A program made the position numbers and the translations under genes. Shown one piece after another: positions 30,283 to 43,541 of a stretch of 64,000 nt of DNA. Positions within the stretch are counted from its first letter, which is position 1. Each line of letters opens with the position of its first letter. Under the pieces are notes generated by a model that worked only from the letters and a program-made list of their open reading frames with translations, had not been told where the DNA came from and did not search any database. Source of the stretch: Nocardioides caldifontis (GTDB lineage: Bacteria > Actinomycetota > Actinomycetes > Propionibacteriales > Nocardioidaceae). The stretch covers positions 434,001 to 498,000 of the forward strand of contig NZ_VHIB01000008.1 in assembly GCF_008087345.1 (NCBI RefSeq), read 5' to 3'.

Positions 30283-31077
30283 TCAGACGAACTTCTTCGA
30301 GACCAGGAAGTCCACCAGCGCCTTGGCGCCCGAACCGTCCTCGTCCTTCACGATCTCCCCCGCGGTACGCGGCGGCCGGGCCTGGGTCTCCTCCACCGCG
30401 GTGTACGACGCCTCCAGCCCCACCTGCCCCGCGTCCACGCCGAGGTCGGCCAGCGACCAGGTCTCCACCGGCTTCTTCTTCGCCGCCATGATCCCCTTGA
30501 ACGAGGGGTACCGGGCCTCACCGGACTGGTCGGTCACCGACAGCACCGCCGGCAACGTGGCCTCGACCGTGACCGTCGCGGTGTCGCCGTCACGGCGGAT
30601 CTTCAGCGTCTGCCCGTCCAGCTCGATCGAGGAGCCCAGCGTCGCACCGGGCAGCCCGAGCCGCTCCGAGAGCATCGCCGGCACCACACCCATCCCGCCG
30701 TCGGTCGAGGCCATCCCGCACACGACCAGGTCGTGGGGAAGCTTCTTGACCGCCTCGGCCAGCACCAGCGAGGTCGCGAACGCGTCCGAACCCGCGATCG
30801 CGTCGTCCTGCACGTGCACACCCTTGTCGGCACCCATCTGCAGCGCCTTGCGGATCGCGTCCACCGCACCGGCCGGGCCGATCGTCAGCACCGTGACCTC
30901 GGAGTCCCCGCCGTCACTGCCCAGCTTCTCCTTCAGCTGCAGCGACTGCTCCACCGCGTACTCGTCCAGCTCCGACAACAGCCCGTCCACACCCTCACGG
31001 TCCACCGTGTTGTCCGACTCGAACTTGCGGTCACCGGTCGCGTCCGGCACGTACTTCACACACACGACAATGTTCAT
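30283..31077 (-). CDS. etfB: electron transfer flavoprotein beta subunit
   Basis: The 264-residue protein begins MNIVVCVKYVPDATGDRKF and has the EtfB AMP/FAD patterns (DEYAVEQSLQLKE, VTVLTIGPAGAVDAIRKALQMGAD, VQDDAIAGSDAFATSLVLAEAVKK). It is the partner of EtfA, encoded next on the same strand. AGGAGG lies about 28 nt before the ATG with the palindrome AGGGGCCCCT between them, which may fold to bring the site closer; the 143 bp upstream show no promoter I can assign with confidence. Confidence 0.96.
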   Translation of the reverse strand: MNIVVCVKYVPDATGDRKFESDNTVDREGVDGLLSELDEYAVEQSLQLKEKLGSDGGDSEVTVLTIGPAGAVDAIRKALQMGADKGVHVQDDAIAGSDAFATSLVLAEAVKKLPHDLVVCGMASTDGGMGVVPAMLSERLGLPGATLGSSIELDGQTLKIRRDGDTATVTVEATLPAVLSVTDQSGEARYPSFKGIMAAKKKPVETWSLADLGVDAGQVGLEASYTAVEETQARPPRTAGEIVKDEDGSGAKALVDFLVSKKFV

Positions 31078-31220
31078 GGCAGTGTCGGCCCGCAGAGGGG
31101 CCCCTCCTGTGCACTCGGGTTGACCGGAAGGTTACCTGCGAGTCCCGGACCGGACACCCGGTCCCGAGGTTGCGTTCGTCACGGCAGGGAGGGGTTGTCG
31201 CGGCTCCGCGGAGCCCCTCG

Positions 31221-31703
31221 TCAGGGGCGGATCAGCTTGTCGAGGATCTTGCCGCCGACCAGGTAGGCGACCGCGCAGATCCCCCAGTTGACCAGCACTT
31301 CCTTGGTGCGCGCGTCCTGCACGGCGTCGCGCGAGCGACCCTCGGGCTCGAAGGTCTTCAGCTCGCCGAGCAGGTTGATCCGGTCGGCGGTCTCGGTGAG
31401 GAACTCCACCACGCCGTTGCGGGCGTTGAAGTCCAGCGCCACGACGAGGGCACCGGCCGCGAGCACCAGGGCCGCCAGGACGGCGACGACCCAGACGACG
31501 GTCGCGACAGCGCTGCGGACGGTGTCGAACGACTGCTTCGCCGACCTCGCCGGCTTCCCCTGCTTCGCGGACCTCTCCTGCTTCGCCGCCTGCTTCGCGG
31601 GCTTCTCCGGCGGCCTCCCCGACGCCCCGCTGCCGGGGTCAGGCTCGGTCGCCCCCTGGGCGGAGCCCGTGGCTCCGTGGTCGTCCGGTTTCGCCTCCGC
31701 CAT
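31221..31703 (-). CDS. hypothetical membrane protein with Lys/Ala-rich N-terminus
   Basis: The 160-residue protein has a low-complexity basic first half (KPAKQAAKQERSAKQ, then GKPARSAKQ), a transmembrane helix at about 65-92 (VATVVWVVAVLAALVLAAGALVVAL), a middle region ending in DAVQDARTKEVLVNWG, and a second hydrophobic stretch (ICAVAYLVGGKILDKLI). This basic tail plus two helices resembles small Nocardioides-type membrane proteins of unknown function. It is not in an obvious operon. Confidence 0.6.
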   Translation of the reverse strand: MAEAKPDDHGATGSAQGATEPDPGSGASGRPPEKPAKQAAKQERSAKQGKPARSAKQSFDTVRSAVATVVWVVAVLAALVLAAGALVVALDFNARNGVVEFLTETADRINLLGELKTFEPEGRSRDAVQDARTKEVLVNWGICAVAYLVGGKILDKLIRP

Positions 31704-31799
31704 CGTCTCGCCCCTCGTCCGGTGACTCTCGGTTACACCCGGTGGGCCACCGTAGCCGAACCGAGGCGAACGAGGCAGCGGGCGAGCGACGGTTGCCGG

Positions 31800-32600
31800 T
31801 CAGCGCCCCTCGAAGACCGCCTTGCCGGGGCCGTTCTCGACGAACGAGCGCATCCCGGTCGTGCGGTCCGCGGTGGCGAAGAGCCCGGCGAACTGGAGCC
31901 GCTCGATCTCGAGCCCGGTCTCGAGGTCGACCTCGAGTCCGCGGTCGACGCTCTCCTTGGCGGCGCGCAGCGCGAGCGCGGCGGCGGAGGAGAACTGGCG
32001 CGCCCAGGCGACGGCCTCCTCGTAGACCCGCCCGGGCTCCACGAGCCGGTCGACGAGCCCGATCTCGAGCGCCTCGGCCGCCTTGACGAAACGGCCGGTG
32101 AAGATCAGGTCCTTGGCCTTGCTCGGGCCGACGAGCCGGGTGAGCCGCTGGGTGCCCCCGGCCCCCGGGATGATGCCGAGCAGGATCTCGGGCTGGCCGA
32201 GCGTGGCGTCCTCGGCGGCGAACCGGACGTCGGCGCAGAGCGCGAGCTCGCAGCCGCCGCCGAGGGCGTAGCCGGTGACCGCGGCGACGACCGGCTTCGG
32301 GATCCGGGCGACGGCGTTGAACGCGGACTGCAGGTCGCCGGAGCGGCGGACCATGTCCTGGTAGGACATGTCAGCCATCTCCTTGACGTCGGCGCCGGCG
32401 GCGAACACCCGCTCGCCGCCGTACAGCACGACGGCGCGCACGTCGTCGCGCTCGGTCGCCTCCTGGGCGGCGACCCGGAGCTCCTCCTGCACCTGCACGC
32501 TCAGCGCGTTCATCTTCGGCCGGTCGAGCCGGATGGTGCCGACACCGTCCTCGACCTCGAGCCTGACGAACTCGTTCCGACCGGTCCCTGCACTGCTCAC
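31800..32600 (-). CDS. enoyl-CoA hydratase/isomerase family protein
   Basis: The 266-residue crotonase-fold enzyme has the oxyanion-hole strands VFAAGADVKEMAD and ALGGGCELALCADVRFAAEDA, and the catalytic-region motif LGQPEILLGIIPGAGGTQRLTRLVG, with both glutamates of classical enoyl-CoA hydratases (E in GGGCELAL and in GQPEILLG). It should hydrate 2-enoyl-CoA in beta-oxidation. GTG at 32600 has GGAGGAG about 7 nt before; the longer frame upstream runs into glgX promoter sequence and was rejected. It fits the EtfAB and 3-hydroxyacyl-CoA dehydrogenase genes. Confidence 0.92.
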   Translation of the reverse strand: MSSAGTGRNEFVRLEVEDGVGTIRLDRPKMNALSVQVQEELRVAAQEATERDDVRAVVLYGGERVFAAGADVKEMADMSYQDMVRRSGDLQSAFNAVARIPKPVVAAVTGYALGGGCELALCADVRFAAEDATLGQPEILLGIIPGAGGTQRLTRLVGPSKAKDLIFTGRFVKAAEALEIGLVDRLVEPGRVYEEAVAWARQFSSAAALALRAAKESVDRGLEVDLETGLEIERLQFAGLFATADRTTGMRSFVENGPGKAVFEGR

Positions 32601-32636
32601 GGCTACTCCTCCGGATTGCTCCTGACGACCGGGCGG

Positions 32637-32642
32637 CACAAT
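32637..32642 (+). promoter_or_regulatory. leaderless-type -10 element of glgX
   Basis: CACAAT ends 7 nt before the glgX GTG at 32650. Confidence 0.4.
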
Positions 32643-32649
32643 ACCCACC

Positions 32650-34794
<2,145 letters not shown>

Positions 34795-34827
34795 CGATCG
34801 TCCCTGGCCCGGGAGACCGGTGCTCCC

Positions 34828-34833
34828 TAGCGT
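34828..34833 (+). promoter_or_regulatory. leaderless-type -10 element of the secreted-protein gene
   Basis: TAGCGT ends 7 nt before ATG at 34841. Confidence 0.45.
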
Positions 34834-34840
34834 GCGGGCC

Positions 34841-35707
34841 ATGACCCGGTCGCCGCGTCGGTCCCGTGCCCTGCCGGCCGTGGCCGCGCTCGCGCTGGCG
34901 CTGCTGCCCTGGGCGGGCAGCGCCAGGGCGGCGGAGGCTTCCTGGAGCCGGGTGGGGACCGGCATCCTCCAAGGGGTGAGCGGGCTCGCCCCGCACTCGG
35001 CCGGCGGCTGGGTGATGGTCCGCGACAACAAGTCGTCCGGGCAGAACCGGGTCGCGCTCCTCGGCACCAACGGCTCGGTCCGCGAGCTCAGCTGGCCGGG
35101 GTCGGCGCCGCAGGATCTGGAGGCCATCGACGACGTCCCCGGGCAGCCGGGCCGCTACGCCGTGGTGACCAGCTCGGGTGCCGGCCGGATCATCGCCATC
35201 GAGGGCACGACGCTGCGGGTCGTCCGCTCCTTCACCCTGCCGGCCGGCCGCACCGAGAACGAGGCGTTCGTCCTGGTGCGGTTCGGGACCACGAACGTCG
35301 CCCTCTGGGGCAACCGGGGCTCCTCCAGCACCCCGGGCCGGCTCTTCGCGTCGGTGTTCAACGTCGGCAAGGGCACCTTCGGGACGGTGGTCAACGCCAA
35401 CGTCCGGGTCCCCTACCCGACGGCGAGCGTCCGGCACGTCTCCGACGCCGAGGTGGTCGGCGGGCGGATCATCGTGTCGTCGGCCTCCGACCGCGGGAAC
35501 AACGGCCCGTTCGAGTCCGCGCTGTACGACGTCGGCGGGCTCACCTTCTCCTCCGGCCGGCCCAGGCTGGCGATGCGCACGCCGCTCTCCCTCGCGACCT
35601 ACGCCGGCCACAAGATCGAAGGCATCACCTGCTCCGGCTCGACCGGGCTGATGGGCACCGACGACGAGAACCTCGGCGGGTTCACGGCGCCGGCGCCCTT
35701 CTGCTGA
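34841..35707 (+). CDS. secreted hypothetical protein, beta-propeller-like
   Basis: The first 30 residues are a Sec signal peptide (MTRSPRRSRALPAVAALALA, cleaved about GSARA/AEASW). The mature 258 residues have repeating strands (LAPHSAGGWVMVRDNKSS, QDLEAIDDVPGQPGRYAVVTSSG, NEAFVLVRFGTTNVALWGNRGSS, KIEGITCSGSTGLMGTDDENLGG) similar to five-bladed propeller or esterase-like phytase-type proteins, without assignable catalytic residues. ATG at 34841 was preferred to the upstream start because the leaderless TAGCGT stands 7 nt away. It lies between glgX and glgP; no glucan link is evident. Confidence 0.72.
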   Translation: MTRSPRRSRALPAVAALALALLPWAGSARAAEASWSRVGTGILQGVSGLAPHSAGGWVMVRDNKSSGQNRVALLGTNGSVRELSWPGSAPQDLEAIDDVPGQPGRYAVVTSSGAGRIIAIEGTTLRVVRSFTLPAGRTENEAFVLVRFGTTNVALWGNRGSSSTPGRLFASVFNVGKGTFGTVVNANVRVPYPTASVRHVSDAEVVGGRIIVSSASDRGNNGPFESALYDVGGLTFSSGRPRLAMRTPLSLATYAGHKIEGITCSGSTGLMGTDDENLGGFTAPAPFC

Positions 35708-35723
35708 GCCGCGCCCGAGCGCG

Positions 35724-38309
35724 TCAGGCAGGGGGCAGCGCCACCAGCCCGAGCTCGGCGACCGACGCGAGGTGCGCGTTGCGGGGCACCACGCGGACGG
35801 TGTAGCCGAACGGGCCCGTGGTGGCCAGCGTGACGCTCCCGTCGAACCGGTGCCGGTTCGACTCATAGCTCTCGACCGGCTTCAGCGACGTCGTCTGCAC
35901 CTCGCCGAGCGTGTCCTCGTCACGGACCCGCCCGTGCAGCACCTGCACGTCGACGTCGTCGGGCGACAGCTCGCCGAGCGTGACGAAAGCGTGCACCGAC
36001 ATCGTCGCGCCGACCTCGGGCATGTCGCCGACGCCGGCCGACTCGACGTGGTCGATGCGGACGTCGCGCCAGCCGGACACGATCCGCTTCTTCCAGGAGG
36101 CGAGCTCCTTGGCGCCGACGTACGAGCCGTTGAGGGTCCGCGAAGCCTCGGCCGCCGGGCAGTAGAGCTGGTCGACGTAGTCGCCCACCATCCGGTCGGC
36201 GAGCACCTTGGGGCCGAGCGACTTCAGCGTGTGGCGGACCATCTCGAGCCAGCGGCCCGGGAGCCCGTCGTCGCCGCGGTCGTAGAACCGCGCGGCGACC
36301 TCGTTCTCGATCAGGTCGTAGAGCGCCTCGGACTCGAGGTCGTCACGACGGTCCGGGTCCTCGACGCCGTCGGCCGAAGGGATCGCCCAGCCGTTGTCGC
36401 CGTCGAACCACTCGTCCCACCAGCCGTCGAGGATCGACAGGTTGAGCCCGCCGTTCAGCGCGGCCTTCATGCCGGAGGTGCCGCACGCCTCGTAGGGGCG
36501 CAGCGGGTTGTTCAGCCAGACGTCGCAGCCGGGGTAGAGCGGCTGCGCCATCTCGATGTCGTAGTTCGGCAGGAAGACGATGCGGTGGCGCACGGCCGGG
36601 TCGTCGGAGAACCGGACGATCTCCTGGATCAGCCGCTTGCCGCCCTCGTCGGCGGGGTGCGACTTGCCGGCGATGATCAGCTGGATCGGCCGCTCCGGGT
36701 GGAGCAGGAGCGACTTCAGCCGCTCGGGGTCGCGCAGCATCAGCGTCAACCGCTTGTACGACGGGACGCGGCGGGCGAACCCGATGGTGAGCACGTCGGG
36801 GTCGAGCGCCTTGTCGATCCACTTCAGCTCCGCCGGGCTGGCGCCGCGCGCGATCCAGGAGTCGCGGAGCCGGCGGCGGGCGTCGAGCACGAGCCGCTCG
36901 CGGAGCTGCCGCTTGACCGACCAGATCTTGTCGCCGGGCACCTCGTCGACGACGTCGAAGACGGCGGGCGACGGCGAGGTGCTGGCGCCGGGCTCGGTGT
37001 TCATCCCCTGCTCGCGGGCGAGCTCGAAGACCTCGCGGGCGACCCAGGTGGGCGCGTGCACGCCATTGGTGATCGAGCTGATCGGCCGCTCGTCGGCGTC
37101 GAAGGCCGGCCAGAGCCCGCCGAACATGCCGCGGCTGACCTGGCCGTGGAGCTGGGAGACGCCGTTGGCGCGCTGCGCGAGCCGGAGCCCCATCACCGCC
37201 ATGTTGAAGACGCCGGGGTCACCGCCGTCGAAGCTCTCGGCACCGAGCGCGAGCACCTTCTCGACCGGGACGCCGGCGCTCTCGTTGTCGCCGCCGAAGT
37301 ACTGCTCGACGAGGTCCCTGGGGAACCGGTCGATGCCGGCCGGGACGGGCGTGTGCGTGGTGAAGACGGTGCCCGCGCGGGACACCTCGACGGCGGCGTC
37401 GAACTCGAGCCCGCGGTCCTCGACGAGCTCGCGGATCCGCTCGAGGCCGAGGAAGCCGGCGTGGCCCTCGTTGGTGTGGAAGACCTCCGGCGCCGGGGCG
37501 CCGGTGATCTCGCAGTAGGCGCGGATCGCCCGGACGCCGCCGATGCCGAGCATCATCTCCTGGCGGAGCCGGTGCTCGGTGTTGCCGCCGTAGAGCCGGT
37601 CGGTGATGTCGCGGAGCACCCCGGTGTTCTCCTCCACGTCGGTGTCGAGGAGGAGGAGCGGGACGCGGCCGACCTGGGCGACCCAGATGCGGGCGACCGC
37701 CGTGCCGCCGTCGGGCATCCCGATGCTGATCTTCGCCGCGGCGCCGTCCGCGCCCCGGAGGAGCGAGATCGGCAGCTCGTCGGGGTCGAGCACCGGGTAG
37801 CGCTCCTGCTGCCACCCGTCACGCGAGAGCGACTGGCGGAAGTAGCCGTGGCGGTAGAGCAGCCCGACGCCGACGATCGGGACGCCGAGGTCGCTTGCCG
37901 ACTTCAGGTGGTCGCCGGCGAGGATGCCGAGTCCGCCGGAGTACTGCGGGAGGACGGCGGTGATGCCGAACTCCGGGGAGAAGTAGGCGATCGAGCGGGG
38001 CGCACCGCCGCCGAGCGACTGGTACCACCGGTCGCCGGTCATGTAGGTCCGGAGGTCGGAGTGGACCGACTCGAGCCGGGTCAGGAACGCCCGGTCGGCC
38101 GCGAGCTCCTCGTACCGGGAGGCGGGCACGGTGCCGAGCATCGTCACCGGGTCGTGGCCGCTGCGGTCCCACAGCTCGGCGTCGACCGAGGCGAAGAGGT
38201 CCTGCGTCGGCGGGTGCCACGACCAACGGAGGTTGCCCGCCAGCTCGCCGAGGGCGCTCAGGGTCTCCGGAAGGACGGGGCGGACGGTGAATCGTCGGAT
38301 GGCTCGCAC
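35724..38309 (-). CDS. glgP: alpha-glucan (glycogen) phosphorylase
   Basis: GlgP releases glucose-1-phosphate from the non-reducing ends of glycogen. The 861-residue protein belongs to the actinobacterial/archaeal-type phosphorylase group (N-terminal DUF3417-type segment LGELAGNLRWSWHPPTQDLFASVD), with the PLP region YEACGTSGMKAALNGGLNLSILDGWW and IAYFSPEFGITAVLPQYSGGLGILAGDHLKSASDL. GTG at 38309 has TACGGT ending 6 nt upstream; a longer frame exists but overlaps the divergent glgE promoter. It is transcribed divergently from glgE. Confidence 0.94.
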   Translation of the reverse strand: MRAIRRFTVRPVLPETLSALGELAGNLRWSWHPPTQDLFASVDAELWDRSGHDPVTMLGTVPASRYEELAADRAFLTRLESVHSDLRTYMTGDRWYQSLGGGAPRSIAYFSPEFGITAVLPQYSGGLGILAGDHLKSASDLGVPIVGVGLLYRHGYFRQSLSRDGWQQERYPVLDPDELPISLLRGADGAAAKISIGMPDGGTAVARIWVAQVGRVPLLLLDTDVEENTGVLRDITDRLYGGNTEHRLRQEMMLGIGGVRAIRAYCEITGAPAPEVFHTNEGHAGFLGLERIRELVEDRGLEFDAAVEVSRAGTVFTTHTPVPAGIDRFPRDLVEQYFGGDNESAGVPVEKVLALGAESFDGGDPGVFNMAVMGLRLAQRANGVSQLHGQVSRGMFGGLWPAFDADERPISSITNGVHAPTWVAREVFELAREQGMNTEPGASTSPSPAVFDVVDEVPGDKIWSVKRQLRERLVLDARRRLRDSWIARGASPAELKWIDKALDPDVLTIGFARRVPSYKRLTLMLRDPERLKSLLLHPERPIQLIIAGKSHPADEGGKRLIQEIVRFSDDPAVRHRIVFLPNYDIEMAQPLYPGCDVWLNNPLRPYEACGTSGMKAALNGGLNLSILDGWWDEWFDGDNGWAIPSADGVEDPDRRDDLESEALYDLIENEVAARFYDRGDDGLPGRWLEMVRHTLKSLGPKVLADRMVGDYVDQLYCPAAEASRTLNGSYVGAKELASWKKRIVSGWRDVRIDHVESAGVGDMPEVGATMSVHAFVTLGELSPDDVDVQVLHGRVRDEDTLGEVQTTSLKPVESYESNRHRFDGSVTLATTGPFGYTVRVVPRNAHLASVAELGLVALPPA

Positions 38310-38315
38310 CCGCGA

Positions 38316-38431
38316 ACCGTAACGCAGGTGGATCGTTCCAATCCACGCAAGGGACCGGAAATGGCACAGGACACAGGTCCTGTCTGGGGCCCTCACAGGG
38401 GATGGTTCAGACGAAGGTCCCTGGGTAGTTT
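38316..38431. promoter_or_regulatory. divergent leaderless-type promoters (glgP / glgE)
   Basis: TACGGT on the minus strand (38316-38321) ends 6 nt before the glgP GTG; TAGTTT on the plus strand (38426-38431) ends 6 nt before the glgE ATG. The 128-bp region between the degradative and synthetic genes may hold a shared operator, but no dyad was identified. Confidence 0.45.
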
Positions 38432-38437
38432 CGGGCC

Positions 38438-40419
<1,982 letters not shown>

Positions 40420-40420
<1 letters not shown>

Positions 40421-42105
40421 TGACGACCGAGATGGAGACGCAGCCAGACTGGTTCAAGACCGCCGTCTTCTACGAGGTCCTCGTCCGCTCCTTCCGCGAC
40501 AGCGACGGTGACGGCGTGGGTGACTTCAAGGGGCTGACGGAGAAGCTCGACTACCTGCAGTGGCTCGGCGTCGACTGCCTGTGGGTGCCGCCGTTCTTCA
40601 CTTCCCCCCTGCGGGACGGCGGCTACGACGTCGCCGACTACACCGGCGTGCTGCCGGAGGTCGGCACGATCGACGACTTCCACGAGTTCCTCGACGAGGC
40701 CCACAAGCGCGACATCCGCGTGATCATCGACTTCGTCATGAACCACACCAGCGACCAGCACCCGTGGTTCCAGGAGTCCCGGCAGAATCCGGACGGGCCG
40801 TACGGCGACTTCTACGTCTGGTCCGACACCGACGAGCTCTACCAGGAAGCCCGCATCATCTTCGTCGACACCGAGAGCTCCAACTGGACCTGGGACCCGG
40901 TGCGCCAGCAGTACTTCTGGCACCGCTTCTACAGCCACCAGCCGGACCTCAACTTCGACAACCCCCGGGTCCACGAGGCGATGCTCGAGGCGCTGTCCTT
41001 CTGGCTCGACATGGGCATCGACGGGTTCCGGCTGGACGCCGTGCCCTACCTCTACGAACGGCCGGGCACCAACGGCGAGAACCTCCCGGAGACCCACGAC
41101 TTCCTCAAGAAGGTCCGCAAGTACGTCGACGACAACTACCCCGGCCGCGTGCTGCTCGCCGAGGCCAACCAGTGGCCTGCCGACGTGGTCGACTACTTCG
41201 GCGACTTCGAGTCCGGTGGCGACGAGTGCCACATGTGCTTCCACTTCCCGGTGATGCCCCGCATCTTCATGTCGGTCCGACGAGAAAGCCGGTTCCCGAT
41301 CTCCGAGATCATGGAGCAGACGCCGGAGATCCCGTCCGGCTGCCAGTGGGGCATCTTCCTCCGCAACCACGACGAGCTGACGCTCGAGATGGTGACCGAC
41401 GAGGACCGCGACTACATGTGGGGCGAGTACGCCAAGGACCCACGGATGAAGGCGAACATCGGCATCCGGCGCCGGCTCGCCCCGCTGCTCGACAACGACA
41501 CCAACCAGATGGAGCTGTTCACCGCGCTCCTCCTCTCGCTGCCCGGCTCGCCGGTCCTCTACTACGGCGACGAGATCGGGATGGGCGACAACATCTGGCT
41601 CGGTGACCGCGACGGCGTCCGCACCCCCATGCAGTGGACCGCCGACCGCAACGCCGGCTTCTCCTCGGTGACTCCCGGCAAGCTGCACCTGCCGGTCATC
41701 CAGGACCCGGTCTTCGGCTACCAGCGCGTGAACGTCGAGACCGAGCTGGAGAACACCTCCTCGCTGCTGCACTGGACCCGGCGGATGATCCACGTCCGCA
41801 AGAACCACCCCGCCTTCGGGCTCGGCAGCTTCACCGACCTCGGCGGCTCGAACCCGTCGGTGCTCTCCTACACCCGCGAGCACGACGGCGACACCGTGCT
41901 GTGCGTCAACAACCTCTCGCGGTTCCCGCAGCCGGTCGAGCTCGACCTGCGCCGGTGGGAGGGCGTGACCCCGGTCGAGCTGCTCGGCGGCACGCGGTTC
42001 CCGCAGATCGGCGAGCTGCCCTACCTGCTGACCCTCAGCGGTTACGGCTTCTACTGGTTCCGGATGCCCGCGACCGCCCAGCTCGAGACGGTGATGGCCC
42101 CGTGA
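40420..42105 (+). CDS. treS: trehalose synthase (trehalose-maltose isomerase)
   Basis: TreS interconverts trehalose and maltose, providing maltose for Pep2. The 561-residue GH13_16 protein shows nucleophile D206 ([26 protein letters not shown]), acid/base E248 ([10 protein letters not shown]), third acid in [12 protein letters not shown], and [18 protein letters not shown]. It is not fused to Pep2 as in some genomes; pep2 is separate and overlaps by GTGA. The start ATG at 40420 overlaps the glgE stop. Confidence 0.96.
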
Positions 42106-43517
42106 CCACGCACCCCCTGGCGGAGCGCGACGACCAGCTCCGGACCTTCATCGAGAACGCCCGCTGGTTCGGCGGCAAGGGCCGCCGCTTCCGGGTCGCC
42201 GGCGTCCGGCGCCTCGCCGTGCCCGGCCGCTCCGACGCCGCGACGACCGCCCCCCTCGGGCTGGTCGCCGTGGAGCTGGTCACCCTCGAGTACGACGACG
42301 GCGGGACCGACGTCTACCAGGTCCCGACCTCGTACTACCTCGGTGAGCGGCAGCCGCTCGCGCACGCCCTGATCGGCACCTGGGAGGACGAGCAGTTCGG
42401 CCAGGTCTGGGCCTACGACGCGCTGCACGACCACGCGGCCACTCCCCTGTGGCTGCACGCGTTCGCCGACGGCACCACGACCGACGAGCTGGAGTTCCAC
42501 CGGGTGGGCGACGAGCCGCTCGACCGTGATGCGCGATCGACGCTGCTCAGCGGCGAGCAGAGCAACTCCTCGGTGATGTTCGGCGAGACCGCGCTGATGA
42601 AGCTCTTCCGGCGGATCACTCCGGGGACCAACCCCGACATCGAGATCCTCGCTGCGCTCACGGAAGCCGGCAACGAGCACGTCGCCTCGCTCTTCGGGTG
42701 GGTCGACGCCCGCACCGAGGACGGCGAGCTGCTCCAGCTCGGCATCCTCCAGCAGTTCCTCCGCACCGCGAGCGACGGCTGGGAGCTGGCGCTGGCGAGC
42801 CTGCGCAACCTCTACACGACGGGCGACATCCCGGCCCGCGAGTCGGGCGGCGACCTCGCCTCCGAGGCCTACCGGCTCGGCGAGGCGGTCGCGCACATGC
42901 ACCTCTCGCTGGCCGGGGCATTCCCCGTCGAGCAGTGGGACCGCGACGACCTCGCCCGGCTCGCCGAGACGATGTCGGGCCGGCTCGAACGGGCCGTCCG
43001 GGTGGTGCCGGAGCTGGAGGAGCACGCGGCTGCCCTCCACGCGATCTTCGACTCGGTGCGCCACGTCCCGGCGCCGGTGACCGTCCAACGCGTGCACGGC
43101 GACCTGCACCTGGGTCAGACGCTGCGGACGGTGAAGAACTGGAAGATCATCGACTTCGAGGGCGAGCCGGCGAAGCCGCTCGACGAGCGCCGGCGGCCCG
43201 ACTCCCCGTGGCGGGACGTCGCCGGGATGCTCCGCTCCTTCGACTACGCCGCGGAGGTGTCCCGCCGCGACCACGAGCAGGCGACCGGTGACACCGACTC
43301 CCACGCGCAGGAACGCGCCCGCGAGTGGGCGGCCCGCAACACCACCGCGTTCCTCGCCGGGTACCGCGACGCCACGAGCGCCGACGTCGACCAGGTGCTG
43401 CTCACGGCGTACGCCACCGACAAGGCGGTCTACGAGGCCGTCTACGAGGCACGCAACCGACCCGGCTGGCTGAGCATCCCGCTCGCCGCCCTCGCCCGGC
43501 TCTCGAGCCAGGCCTGA
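42102..43517 (+). CDS. pep2: maltokinase (Pep2/Mak)
   Basis: Maltokinase phosphorylates maltose at C1, giving GlgE its substrate. The 471-residue aminoglycoside-phosphotransferase-like protein has the catalytic [10 protein letters not shown] (H332) and the metal-binding [16 protein letters not shown] (D351), plus an N-terminal cap ([14 protein letters not shown]) typical of Pep2. It starts at the GTG overlapping the treS stop, and glgB follows 24 nt later. Confidence 0.95.
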   Translation: MTTHPLAERDDQLRTFIENARWFGGKGRRFRVAGVRRLAVPGRSDAATTAPLGLVAVELVTLEYDDGGTDVYQVPTSYYLGERQPLAHALIGTWEDEQFGQVWAYDALHDHAATPLWLHAFADGTTTDELEFHRVGDEPLDRDARSTLLSGEQSNSSVMFGETALMKLFRRITPGTNPDIEILAALTEAGNEHVASLFGWVDARTEDGELLQLGILQQFLRTASDGWELALASLRNLYTTGDIPARESGGDLASEAYRLGEAVAHMHLSLAGAFPVEQWDRDDLARLAETMSGRLERAVRVVPELEEHAAALHAIFDSVRHVPAPVTVQRVHGDLHLGQTLRTVKNWKIIDFEGEPAKPLDERRRPDSPWRDVAGMLRSFDYAAEVSRRDHEQATGDTDSHAQERAREWAARNTTAFLAGYRDATSADVDQVLLTAYATDKAVYEAVYEARNRPGWLSIPLAALARLSSQA

Positions 43518-43541
43518 CCCCCACGACAGCAGGAGGCTCAC